64,000 nt of DNA from Acidovorax sp. Leaf78 (GTDB taxonomy: Bacteria > Pseudomonadota > Gammaproteobacteria > Burkholderiales > Burkholderiaceae_C), in the NCBI RefSeq assembly GCF_001422735.1, contig NZ_LMLZ01000026.1, forward strand, positions 6,247 to 70,246. The letters run 5' to 3'. The notes beneath the pieces are model-generated. The model saw nothing but the letters and a program-made list of their open reading frames with translations. It made no database searches and was not told the DNA's origin. Every line of letters starts with the position of its first letter. The first letter of the stretch is position 1. Positions 26,054 through 34,551 of this stretch are shown piece by piece. Position numbers and translations under genes: made by a program.

Positions 26054-26953
26054 ATGTCCGATGCCAGCCTGAATGCGATAGATGCCTTTGTCGACGCCCT
26101 CTGGCTGGAGGACGGCCTCTCGCGCAACACCCTGGCGGCCTACCGGCGCGATCTCACGCTGTATGCGCAGTGGCTGGCCGCGCAGCAGCCTGCCGTGGCC
26201 CTGGACGACACGGCCGAGCACCACCTGAACGGCTACTTTGCGGCGCGGCACGCAGAGACCCGCGCCACCACGGCCAACCGGCGGCTCACGGTACTGCGCC
26301 GCTACTTTCACTGGGCGCTGCGCGAGCGCCGCATCACGGCCGACCCCACGGTGCGCCTCACCGCCGCCCGCCAACCGCTGCGCGTGCCCAAGACCCTGTC
26401 GCAGACGCAGGTGGAGGCGCTGCTGAACGCGCCCGACCTGGGCAACCCGCTGGGCGTGCGCGACCGCACCATGCTGGAGCTGATGTACGCCAGCGGCCTG
26501 CGCGTGACCGAGCTCGTGACGCTCAAGACCTTTCAGCTGGGCCTGGCCGAAGGCGTGCTGCGCGTGATGGGCAAGGGTGGCAAGGAGCGCCTGGTGCCCT
26601 TTGGCGAGGTGGCCCGCCAGTGGCTGAACCAGTACCTGCAGGAGGCGCGCGGCGCCATCCTTGGCGGTCAGCAGACGGACGACCTCTTCGTCACCCAGCG
26701 AGGCAGCGGCATGACGCGGGTGATGTTCTGGGTCATCGTCAAGAAATGGGCGGCCGTGGCGGGCATCACCGTACCGCTGTCGCCCCACACGCTGCGCCAT
26801 GCGTTTGCCACCCACCTGCTCAACCACGGCGCCGACCTGCGCGTGGTGCAGCTGCTGCTGGGGCATGCCGATATTTCCACGACCACCATCTACACCCACG
26901 TGGCGCGGGAGCGGCTCAAGGTGCTGCATTCGGAGCACCATCCGCGCGGGTGA
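26054..26953 (+). CDS. xerD: Tyrosine recombinase XerD
   Basis: Site-specific recombinase that with XerC resolves chromosome dimers at dif. 299 aa, near the usual 298. The N-terminal SAM-like core-binding domain spans about 5-95; the catalytic set is Arg150 (ASGLRVTEL), a Lys in MGKGGKER, His245 and Arg248 (PHTLRHAFATHL), His271 (LLGHADI) and nucleophile Tyr280 (TTTIYTHV). There is no sign of phage or integron genes beside it, so it is the housekeeping enzyme rather than an integrase. It sits between two TctC-type receptor genes. Confidence 0.95.
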   Translation: MSDASLNAIDAFVDALWLEDGLSRNTLAAYRRDLTLYAQWLAAQQPAVALDDTAEHHLNGYFAARHAETRATTANRRLTVLRRYFHWALRERRITADPTVRLTAARQPLRVPKTLSQTQVEALLNAPDLGNPLGVRDRTMLELMYASGLRVTELVTLKTFQLGLAEGVLRVMGKGGKERLVPFGEVARQWLNQYLQEARGAILGGQQTDDLFVTQRGSGMTRVMFWVIVKKWAAVAGITVPLSPHTLRHAFATHLLNHGADLRVVQLLLGHADISTTTIYTHVARERLKVLHSEHHPRG

Positions 26954-27023
26954 CGCAGCGCTGCGGTGCGTGGTAGTGCGGTGCCAGATCTGATTTCACA
27001 CAACAACACAAGGAGACGAAAGC

Positions 27024-27989
27024 ATGAAGAAGAAACTGATGGCAGGCGCATTGCTGCTGGGGTTGGCCACCCTGTCCATGGCCCAGGGCTGGCCGTCGGC
27101 CAAGCCCATCCGCCTCATCGTGGGCTACCCGCCCGGCGGGGGCATCGACTTTGCCGCCCGCACGGTGCAGGTGCCGCTGCAGGAAGCGCTCAAGCAGCAG
27201 ATCGTGGTCGACTACAAGCCGGGCGCGGGCGGCATGCTGGCCGCGACCGAGCTCACGCGCGCAGCGCCGGACGGCTACACCATCCTGCTGGCCAACACCG
27301 GACCGTTCGCCATCGCGCCCTACCTGCAGCGCAAGATGCCCTACGAGCCGCTCAAGCAGTTCAGCTACATCGGCCAGATCAGCCAGGGGAGCTACATCGC
27401 CGTGACACGCCTGGACCACCCTGCCAAGGACCTCAAGGACTGGGTGGCCTGGGCCAAGGCCAACGCCGGCAAGGTGAACTTCGCGTCGGGCGGCGCGGGC
27501 ACGTCCACGCACTTGAACGGCGAGCTCATGAACCAGGCCACCGGACTAGATGTGACGCATGTGCCGTACAAGGGCAGCGCGCCGGCGGTGCAAGACCTGA
27601 TCGGCGGCCAGACGCAGTTGCTCATCGATGCGGGGCCGGTGCTGCTGCCGCAGATCAAGGGCGGCAAGCTCAAGGCGCTGGCCGTGACCGGGCCCCGGCG
27701 CGACCCGCAGCTGCCCGATGTGCCCACGGTGGGCGAGCTGGGCCTGGGGGCGATGGAGTCGGTGGGCTTTCAGGGCCTGGTCGGGCCTGCGGGCCTGCCC
27801 AAGGAGGTGGTGGACAAACTCAGCGCCGAGCTTGCCAAGGTGCTGGCGCAAGCGGACATCAAGGCCAAGTTCGCGGCCACGGGCTCCGAAGTGCATTCAC
27901 TGGGCCCGGTGGAGTTTTTCAGCTTCGTGAAGGGTGAGAACGAGAAATGGGCCAAGCTCATCCGCGAGCGCAAGCTGGAACTCGATTGA
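27024..27989 (+). CDS. Tripartite tricarboxylate transporter receptor (TctC/Bug type), copy 2
   Basis: Second orphan solute-binding protein, also 321 aa, diverged from the copy at 24947. Signal peptide MKKKLMAGALLLGLATLSMA, then RLIVGYPPGGGIDFAAR, APDGYTILLANT, HVPYKGSAPAVQDLIGGQ. A strong AAGGAGAC ribosome-binding site precedes ATG 27024. It ends before a terminator at 28144 shared with the convergent EAL-HDOD gene. Ligand unknown. Confidence 0.93.
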   Translation: MKKKLMAGALLLGLATLSMAQGWPSAKPIRLIVGYPPGGGIDFAARTVQVPLQEALKQQIVVDYKPGAGGMLAATELTRAAPDGYTILLANTGPFAIAPYLQRKMPYEPLKQFSYIGQISQGSYIAVTRLDHPAKDLKDWVAWAKANAGKVNFASGGAGTSTHLNGELMNQATGLDVTHVPYKGSAPAVQDLIGGQTQLLIDAGPVLLPQIKGGKLKALAVTGPRRDPQLPDVPTVGELGLGAMESVGFQGLVGPAGLPKEVVDKLSAELAKVLAQADIKAKFAATGSEVHSLGPVEFFSFVKGENEKWAKLIRERKLELD

Positions 27990-28143
27990 TGGATTGATGA
28001 GTTGATGACTGGATGAACTGGCGAGCTGCACGCCGCCGGACCGGCGGCGGTGCTTGCGGGTCACGTGGCGGCGCTGCGGCGGTTGCTACGCGTCACGCAG
28101 CGAGATGCACCGGAATACATCGCACAAAGCAGAAAGCAAAATG

Positions 28144-28172
28144 AAAAAAGCCCTGTCGAGCAGGGCTTTTTG
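28144..28172. terminator. Bidirectional rho-independent terminator
   Basis: AAAAAAGCCCTG, a five-base loop, CAGGGCTTTTT: A-run on one side and T-run on the other, between the convergent receptor and EAL-HDOD genes. Confidence 0.93.
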
Positions 28173-28225
28173 CAGGGGCAAACGCTTGTCACGGCGCTGA
28201 AGCGCTCACGCAGCGGTTGATCTGC

Positions 28226-29506
28226 CTACTCGTCGTTCAAGCCTTCAGCCCAGGTCAGTGCCTGCAAGTGGGCCCAGTTGACTTGGCGGTTGGACAGGTG
28301 CAGCGCATCTGCATTCTTGGCAAAGGCCACTTCGTCGCCGCTTTCGCAGGCGATGGTCAGCTCCAGGAACGGCGCGAACACGCCCGTGCGGCGCAGCAGC
28401 GCGTCCATCACGGGTTCGGGCAGGGCCACGGACTCCAGGGCCTTTTCCAGCGGCACGCCCAGCATGGTGTCCAGCAGCGAGAACACGCCCACCACGAAGG
28501 CGTTGTCGCATTCTTCGGGCGGTAGCAGCTCGGCAGCCAGCAGCTCCATCAGGCGGCCGCGCACCACGGCGGTCTGGCCCACGGCCGGCGGCGCACCGCC
28601 CGCGCGGGTGGTGGTCATCAGCAGGGCCGCCCAGCGGAACAGCTTCTTGAGCCCCAGGATCATCACCGCGTGGCGGAACGAGGTGATCTCGCACGACAGG
28701 CCAAAGCCCGACGAATTGATGAACCGCAGCAGGTTGAAAGACAGCGTGGGGTCTTTCTTGAGCAGGTCTTCGATCTCGGCCGTCGTGGCCTGTTTGCGCA
28801 CCAGGTTGATCAGCTGGATGATGGTGGCCTGCGACGGGCGGATGGTGGTGGCCTTGACCAGCGCGGGCTTGGCGAACCAATAGCCCTGGAAGAGCTTCAC
28901 ACCCAGGCCGCGCATCAGTTCGTACTGCTCGGCGGTTTCCACCTTTTCGGCGACCAGGGTGGCCTTGCTGTGGGTGGTGGCGAACTTGACCAACGGCGTG
29001 GCCAGTTCGGGCTTGAAGGCCATCATGTCCAGCTTGACGAACGCGGCCAGCGGCAGCCAGCTGGTGTAGGCGCGGCGCAGGGCCTGTTGGTCGAACGCCA
29101 GGCGAAAGCCGCGTGTGCGCAGGGCTTCGAGCGTGGGCAGGCGGCCTTCGATCTCTTCGGCCGTGGCGCCGTCGGGAAGGGGGGGCACCTCCAGCACCAC
29201 CTTTTCAGGGTGGATCAGTTCCAGGTGGCCGCCCGAGAGGCTGTCGTGCGTGCAGTTGATGAAGACAGTCTTCTTGCCCACCAGCGCTTCGGTGCCCGCG
29301 TACGACAGGGCGTTGAAGAGCAGGGCCGCATCGCTGGCGGCGGTGTGCGCGTCGGAGGCGGTGGAGCGGTCGAACAGCTCGTAGCCATAGACCGCGCGGG
29401 TTTCGTCCACGATGGCCTGACGCGCAATGATGGCAATGTTCTCGTCGACGGGTTCGAGCGCAGGAGCAACTGCTTCGGGGGCGTCTTGTTCGGGTGAGCT
29501 GGACAT
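28226..29506 (-). CDS. EAL-HDOD signalling protein, copy 1
   Basis: 426-aa cytoplasmic protein with an N-terminal degenerate EAL domain (about 25-230) and a C-terminal HDOD domain (about 225-420), the YuxH/CdgJ architecture linked to motility and surface behaviour. EAL-like positions remain as GYELFDRS, FVKLDMMAF, VAEKVET and FQGYWFAKP, but the metal-binding Asp pair is replaced (LAFDQQ), so c-di-GMP hydrolysis is unlikely. The HDOD part shows IEDLLKKDPTLSFNLLRFINS and SCEITSFRHAVMILG. It is followed on the same strand by nothing, and preceded by a close paralogue at 29599, probably from tandem duplication. Confidence 0.9.
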   Translation of the reverse strand: MSSSPEQDAPEAVAPALEPVDENIAIIARQAIVDETRAVYGYELFDRSTASDAHTAASDAALLFNALSYAGTEALVGKKTVFINCTHDSLSGGHLELIHPEKVVLEVPPLPDGATAEEIEGRLPTLEALRTRGFRLAFDQQALRRAYTSWLPLAAFVKLDMMAFKPELATPLVKFATTHSKATLVAEKVETAEQYELMRGLGVKLFQGYWFAKPALVKATTIRPSQATIIQLINLVRKQATTAEIEDLLKKDPTLSFNLLRFINSSGFGLSCEITSFRHAVMILGLKKLFRWAALLMTTTRAGGAPPAVGQTAVVRGRLMELLAAELLPPEECDNAFVVGVFSLLDTMLGVPLEKALESVALPEPVMDALLRRTGVFAPFLELTIACESGDEVAFAKNADALHLSNRQVNWAHLQALTWAEGLNDE

Positions 29507-29598
29507 GGGGTCTGCGGTAGGGTTTGCGGGGCTGCGTTGATTCTAGACCCCACAGCCGCCGCAGCCCAGCACTGGTTTGCAGGTGTGCGGCCGCTGCG

Positions 29599-30867
29599 TC
29601 ACGCCGTGACCTGGTCCGCCCAGGCCAGGGCCTGTAGGTGGGCGAAGTTGATCTGCTGGCTGCTCAGGTGCAGCAGGCCGGCCGTGCGGTCGAAGGCTGC
29701 GTCGTCGCTCGACTCGCACGCCTCGGCCAGCGTGAGCAGGTCGCCCAGGAAGCCTTCGCGGCGCAGCAAGGCCGCGGCCACGGGCTCTGGCACGTTGAGC
29801 AGGCCGAGCGCGGATTCCATAGTCATGGACAGCATCACGTCCAGCAGCGAGAAGATGCCCACCACGAAGGCTTGGTCGGCTTCTTCCGGGGGCAGGGTTT
29901 CCAGCGCCAGCAGCTCCATCAGGCGGCCGCGCTCCACGGCGGTCTGGCCCACGGACGACGGTGTGCCGCCAGCGCGCGAGGCCGTGAGCAGCAACGCCGC
30001 CCAGCGGAACAGCTTTTTGAGGCCCATGAGCATCACCGCCTGGCGGAAGGACGTGATCTCGCGCGACAGGCCGAAGCCCGCCGAGTTGATCAGGCGCATG
30101 AGGTTGAAGGCCAGGCCCGCATCCTTCTTGAGCGTCTCTTCGATGTCGTCCGTGCTGGCCTGTTTGCGCACCTGGTTGATGAGCTCGATGATGGCCCCCT
30201 GCGACGGGGTGAGCAGCTTGGCCTCGACCAGCGCGGGCCGCGCGAACCAGTAGCCCTGGAACAACTGCACGCCCTGGCTGGACACCATGTCGTACTGCTG
30301 GGCGGTTTCGACTTTCTCGGCGATCAGTTCGGCCTTGGAGTTGCGTCCCGCGTAGCTGATGAGCACGGCCAGCTGGTCTGGGGCCAGTACGGAGAGGTCG
30401 AGCTTGATGTAGTCCGCCAGCGGCAGCCACGGCGCGTAGGCCGACTGCAGCACCGTGTGGTTGAACGCGAGGTGAAAACCCCGGTCGCGCAGCTCGGCCA
30501 GGATGGGCATGCGTGTGGCGACTTCTTCGGCCGCGGTGTGGCCCAGCGGCGGGATCTCCAGCACCACCTTGTCCGGGTCCAGCAACTCCAGGTGGCCGCC
30601 CGAGAGGCTCTCGTGGGTGCAGTTGACGAAGATCAGCTTCTTGCCCACCAGCTCTTCGGTGCCCGCGTGCGACAGCGCGGTGAACACCAGGATGACATCG
30701 GTGGCCGCGGTGTGCGCGGCGCCGGTGCGCGAGCGGTTGAACAGCTCGTAGCCCACCACCACCTGCTGCGCATTCACGATGGCCTGCCGCGCGATCATGG
30801 CGACCGACGTCTGGCTGCCAGGGGGCGGGGGGGTGAGGGTAGCGCCGGGAGCAGTGGGTGAGGTCAT
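29599..30867 (-). CDS. EAL-HDOD signalling protein, copy 2
   Basis: 422-aa paralogue of the next gene downstream, matching it over nearly the full length: GYELFNRS, INLA-type HLAFNHT, YIKLDLSVL, AEKVET, LFQGYWFARPALVEA, KKDAGLAFNLMRLINSAGFGLS. The EAL metal site is again degenerate (AFNHT), so it is probably a regulator or protein scaffold rather than a phosphodiesterase. The two genes are 92 bases apart in the same direction and may form a unit. The N-terminal 20 residues are Pro-rich and not shared with copy 1. Confidence 0.9.
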   Translation of the reverse strand: MTSPTAPGATLTPPPPGSQTSVAMIARQAIVNAQQVVVGYELFNRSRTGAAHTAATDVILVFTALSHAGTEELVGKKLIFVNCTHESLSGGHLELLDPDKVVLEIPPLGHTAAEEVATRMPILAELRDRGFHLAFNHTVLQSAYAPWLPLADYIKLDLSVLAPDQLAVLISYAGRNSKAELIAEKVETAQQYDMVSSQGVQLFQGYWFARPALVEAKLLTPSQGAIIELINQVRKQASTDDIEETLKKDAGLAFNLMRLINSAGFGLSREITSFRQAVMLMGLKKLFRWAALLLTASRAGGTPSSVGQTAVERGRLMELLALETLPPEEADQAFVVGIFSLLDVMLSMTMESALGLLNVPEPVAAALLRREGFLGDLLTLAEACESSDDAAFDRTAGLLHLSSQQINFAHLQALAWADQVTA

Positions 30868-30958
30868 GGGTAGAGTATGAAAGAAAGAGGGGCTGACATC
30901 AAAGGCGCCGGCGCGGCGGATTGTAGGAGGCTACGCCGGACGGCCCCGTGCGCCGGGG

Positions 30959-31768
30959 TCAGATCTGCTGCAGCCAGCGAAGTTCGTTGTCGGTAAAGCC
31001 TGCCTTGCGGCGTGCGGCCTCGTTGAAGGGGGGCTTCAGGCGCGGCGCCTCGTACTCGGTCACCAGTGTGCCGTAGTGGGTCTCGGGGTCGTGCCCTTCG
31101 CGCTCGCACAGCCAGCGGTACCAGTGATTGCCGATGGCCACATGGCCGACCTCGTCGCGCAGGATGATGTCCAGGATGGCCACTGCCGCCAGGGCGTCGG
31201 GTGCGCCCACCTGGCGCAGCTTGGCCTGGATCTGCGGCGTGGCATCGAGCCCCCGGGCCTCCAGCGTGCGCGGCACCAGCGCCATGCGGGCCAGGATGTC
31301 GTGGCTGGTCTTCTCGCACATCGTCCACAGCCCCTGGTGGGCCGGAAAGTCGCCGTAGTCATGCCCGTGGCTGCGCAGGTGGTCGCGCAGCAGTCTGAAG
31401 TGCCGTGCCTCTTCGGCCGCCACCAGCATCCAGTCGAGGTAGTAGGCGCGCGGCATGCCGCCAAAGCGCCAAACGGCGTCCAGCGCCAGGTTGATCGCGT
31501 TGAACTCGATGTGCGCAATGGCGTGGATCAGCACGGCGCGGCCCTCGGGCGTGGCCGGAGAGCGCCGCGCCATGTCGGTGTGGCGCCGCAGCTCCGGCCG
31601 TTCGGGACGGCCCGGCAGGTCCCGGTCGTGGGTGCCGTGCGGCAGGGTAGGGGTGCTATCTGCTATCGAAAGCGTAGCTGCTTGCGCATGCAGGTCCAGC
31701 GCGGCAGCCGCTTTTTGTTCAGGGTCCGCAAGGCACAAGACCTGCAGTGCACGGTGGCGAAGCTCCAT
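30959..31768 (-). CDS. Ferritin-like DUF455 protein
   Basis: 269-aa protein of the DUF455 family with a ferritin-like four-helix fold. Probable di-iron ligands are in HAIAHIEFNAINLA, AAEEARHFRLLRDHL and LRDEVGHVAIGNHWY. Family members are uncharacterised; relation to MiaE-like hydroxylases is a guess. ATG 31768 gives MELRHRALQVLCLADP, a normal family start; a longer frame to 31933 is not supported. A 60-nt element lies in the N-terminal part (about residues 17-36), although its right half coincides with sequence that looks native to the family. Divergent from the carbonic anhydrase gene. Confidence 0.88.
   Translation of the reverse strand: MELRHRALQVLCLADPEQKAAAALDLHAQAATLSIADSTPTLPHGTHDRDLPGRPERPELRRHTDMARRSPATPEGRAVLIHAIAHIEFNAINLALDAVWRFGGMPRAYYLDWMLVAAEEARHFRLLRDHLRSHGHDYGDFPAHQGLWTMCEKTSHDILARMALVPRTLEARGLDATPQIQAKLRQVGAPDALAAVAILDIILRDEVGHVAIGNHWYRWLCEREGHDPETHYGTLVTEYEAPRLKPPFNEAARRKAGFTDNELRWLQQI
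31661..31720 (+). repeat. 60-nt double-hairpin element, copy F (inside DUF455 gene)
   Basis: Reverse to the gene, from TGCTATCGAAAGCGTAGCTG. The left half matches well; the right half keeps GCGGCAG and a TTTTT run but may partly be native gene sequence. Positions 28-30 are ATG, so no stop codon is read. Confidence 0.6.
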
Positions 31769-31887
31769 CCTTACAATTCTAGGCCTTGCCACCGGGCCCA
31801 TCGTGCACGCTTTTGTAACGCCGGCCGGGGGCGTGTGGGCACCAACACAGGGCGGCTGGGCGTGCCGACCATCACGGAGACTCTTGC

Positions 31888-32412
31888 ATGGCGATATACG
31901 AACTCGATGGCATGGTGCCCCAGCTGGCGGCATCGGCGTGGGTGGCCGACAGTGCCCAGGTGATGGGCAACGTTGTACTGGGGGAAGACACCAGCGTGTG
32001 GTTCGGCACGGTGATCCGGGGCGACACCGAGACCATCACCATCGGCGCGGGCTCTAACATCCAGGATGCCAGCGTGCTGCATGCCGACATCGGCAAGCCG
32101 CTGGTGGTGGGCGAGCGCGTGACGGTGGGCCACCAGGTCATGCTGCACGGCTGCACCATCGGTGACGAGACGCTGATCGGCATCGGTGCCGTGGTCCTGA
32201 ACGGCGCCAAGATCGGCAGGCACTGCCTGGTGGGGGCCGGCGCGCTGGTCACCGAGGGCAAGGAATTTCCCGATGGCTCCATGATCATCGGCAGCCCCGC
32301 CAAGGCGGTGCGCGAGCTCACCCCCGAGCAGATCGAGGGCCTGCGCCAGAGCGCCCAGCACTACATCGACAATGCGCGCCGTTTCCAGAACGGCCTGCAT
32401 AAAATCGGCTGA
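31888..32412 (+). CDS. Gamma-class carbonic anhydrase-like protein (YrdA type)
   Basis: 174-aa left-handed beta-helix protein with hexapeptide repeats, of the gamma-carbonic anhydrase/YrdA/CaiE family. The three presumptive zinc His are His65 (VLHADIG), His82 and His87 (GHQVMLHGC). FGTVIRGDTETITIGAGSNIQD and IIGSPAKAVREL are family hallmarks. Trimer, cytosolic. Enzyme activity has to be treated as unproven, because YrdA-type members often lack it. Divergent from the DUF455 gene, a pairing common in betaproteobacteria as far as I recall. Confidence 0.92.
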   Translation: MAIYELDGMVPQLAASAWVADSAQVMGNVVLGEDTSVWFGTVIRGDTETITIGAGSNIQDASVLHADIGKPLVVGERVTVGHQVMLHGCTIGDETLIGIGAVVLNGAKIGRHCLVGAGALVTEGKEFPDGSMIIGSPAKAVRELTPEQIEGLRQSAQHYIDNARRFQNGLHKIG

Positions 32413-32606
32413 AAAGATTGACGAACCCCTGAGCCACTTCGCGGCTGTCCGCCTCTCTCGCTGCGGGAGGCGGCGCACCCGGGTGGCCTGGCGACACCAG
32501 TTGCAGGGGGCACTCACTGGGCCGCGCCGGTTTAGCGGCTGGCTGGTGGTGCGCAATGTGATGGATGGCACCTTCTAAGTGCCGGTAATTTTTGGGAATT
32601 TTTTGC

Positions 32607-33599
32607 GTGTCTGAACTTCACAAGTTTCTTTTCGACGGTCTGCCCGTGCGCGGCATGATCGTGCGCCTGACCGATGCGTGGACCGAGATCCTGCGCCGTC
32701 GCGCCAACAACACCAGCGGCGGTGCCTACCCCGCGCCGGTGAGCGAGCTGCTGGGCGAGATGGCCGCCGCCGGTGTGCTGATGCAGTCCAACATCAAGTT
32801 CAACGGCGCGCTGGTGCTGCAGATCTTCGGCGACGGCCCGGTGAAGCTGGCGGTGGCGGAGGTGCAGTCCGATCTGAGCCTGCGCGCCACGGCCACGGTG
32901 AACGGCGAGCTGCCCGACGGCGCACGCTTGAGCCACATGGTCAACGTGGCCGGCGGCGGGCGCTGCGCCATCACCCTCGACCCGAAAGACCGCCACCCCG
33001 GCCAGCAGCCCTACCAGGGCGTGGTGCCCCTGCATGGCGACCACCGCGAAAAGCTCGAGCGCCTGTCGGACGTGCTGCAGCACTACATGCTGCAGTCCGA
33101 GCAGCTCGATACCGTGTTGGTGCTGGCCGCTAACGACCAGGTGGCCGCAGGCGTGTTGATCCAGCGCATGCCCATCAAGGGCGAGGGCAACTTGGCCACC
33201 AGCCTCAGCCACAGCGAAAACGAAGACCAGATCGGCCACAACGAGGACTACAACCGCATTGCACATCTGGCGTCCAGCCTGACGCGCGAAGAGCTGCTCA
33301 CGCTGGACGTCGACACCATCCTGCGCCGTCTGTTTTGGGAAGAAAAACTGCTGCGTTTCGAGCCGCAGCAGGGTGACCAAGGCCCCCGCTTCGCATGCAC
33401 CTGCAGCCGAGAGCGCGTGAGCAGCATGCTGCGTAGCCTGGGCCCCGAGGAGGCCGAGAGCATTCTGGCCGAGCGGGAGGACATCGAGGTGGGCTGCGAG
33501 TTCTGCGGGCAGCAGTACCGCTTCGACGCGGTGGATGCAGCGCAGATCTTTGTGTCGCCCGCAGCCAGCCAGCCTCCGGGGCCGAGCGGGATCCAGTAA
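32607..33599 (+). CDS. hslO: Redox-regulated chaperone Hsp33
   Basis: Cytosolic holdase activated by oxidation, 330 aa. The N-terminal domain reads VSELHKFLFDGLPVRGMIVRL and contains GPVKLAVAEV; the C-terminal redox switch binds zinc through CTCS (about 264-266) and CEFC (about 297-300), the CxC...CxxC pattern. Start: GTG 32607, matching the usual family N-terminus; a TTG 15 bases upstream gives five extra residues. No ribosome-binding site better than GGGAA is seen. Confidence 0.95.
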   Translation: MSELHKFLFDGLPVRGMIVRLTDAWTEILRRRANNTSGGAYPAPVSELLGEMAAAGVLMQSNIKFNGALVLQIFGDGPVKLAVAEVQSDLSLRATATVNGELPDGARLSHMVNVAGGGRCAITLDPKDRHPGQQPYQGVVPLHGDHREKLERLSDVLQHYMLQSEQLDTVLVLAANDQVAAGVLIQRMPIKGEGNLATSLSHSENEDQIGHNEDYNRIAHLASSLTREELLTLDVDTILRRLFWEEKLLRFEPQQGDQGPRFACTCSRERVSSMLRSLGPEEAESILAEREDIEVGCEFCGQQYRFDAVDAAQIFVSPAASQPPGPSGIQ

Positions 33600-33951
33600 A
33601 CCGGCCCGTTGACGTCCATGCGGTCGTTGCTGGGGCATCTCCAGCTTCAAGTCGCCGGGTTACCTACGCCGTGGGGCCGGGTGCCGCTTGGCTGGTGCGG
33701 CTGACGTTGCGCACTTGGCAAGGGCATTGGGCGATTTATGTGACGCGGCGTACCCGCTCGCGCACCCGCCCTGACCATCGTTGACAATCGCGCGCCTTTT
33801 TTTCTTGCGCCGCCCGCAGGCGCACACCTAAGATCGGCCTTCTTTGCGCGAGGGTGGCCGGCGTTGCCGCTGGTGGCTATCGTTTTTCAGGGCGTACTCC
33901 GGGCATCGTCTCGGGTTCGTGGGGACTTCGGGCGGTGTTGCAAGAGGGGTT
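33600..33951. other. Intergenic region upstream of the CZB gene
   Basis: About 350 bases after hslO. There is a TTGACA at 33781 followed by a T-rich stretch, but no -10 hexamer at a normal distance. A frame that runs through it into the CZB gene has no leader or conserved start and was not accepted. Confidence 0.5.
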
Positions 33952-34434
33952 ATGGATATTCTTCGTCGGGTATGGGGTGGGGCACGACGCGCTGCGGCGC
34001 CGTCGCTGGAGCTGGGTGACAGCGCCTCGGGGCGCGACTCCCTGCGCGCCGACACCCTGCTGGCGGCGCTGGATATCGACGCCGCGATCAACGCGCACGA
34101 GCGCTGGAAGACCCACCTCATGGACTACCTGGAAGGCCGCACGACCCACGGCCTGGACCCCGCCGAAGTGCGCCGCAGCGACCGAGGCGCCCTGGGGCGG
34201 TGGCTGCACGGCCTGGGCGGCGAACTGCTGAGCGACCAGCCCGCCTATGCCGTGCTGATGGCGCGCCACCAGTATTTTCATGAACAGGCGGCGCTGCTGG
34301 TGGAACTGGCTCAGCAGGGCGAGTGGGACAAGGCAGTGCAGGTGCTCAACGGCGGCTACCGTTACGGGTCGGGTCAGGTGGTGCTGTTGCTCAAGGAACT
34401 CAAGCGGGGCCTGGTGCAGCAGCCGCAGGCCTGA
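33952..34434 (+). CDS. Stand-alone CZB (chemoreceptor zinc-binding) domain protein, Cys ligand missing
   Basis: 160-aa soluble protein made of about 30 variable residues and one CZB domain. CZB domains bind zinc through a His, a Cys in a CxLGxW motif, and an HxxxH pair. Here the His (AHERWK), the LGRW and the HQYFH pair are present, but the Cys position is Gly (DRGALGRW). Stand-alone CZB proteins (CZB without a receptor) are linked to c-di-GMP and chemotaxis control. ATG 33952 follows AAGAGGGG. Function inferred; zinc binding may be weakened. Confidence 0.8.
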   Translation: MDILRRVWGGARRAAAPSLELGDSASGRDSLRADTLLAALDIDAAINAHERWKTHLMDYLEGRTTHGLDPAEVRRSDRGALGRWLHGLGGELLSDQPAYAVLMARHQYFHEQAALLVELAQQGEWDKAVQVLNGGYRYGSGQVVLLLKELKRGLVQQPQA

Positions 34435-34551
34435 GGGGCTGGCGCCGATGGGCATCGGACGGAGGCTGCGTCCAGCCGCGGGTGCTGCCCTTCATGCAGG
34501 GGCCGACGCTGACCGCTGAACCGCCCGTGTGGAAGATGGGCGGCCGTTGCC

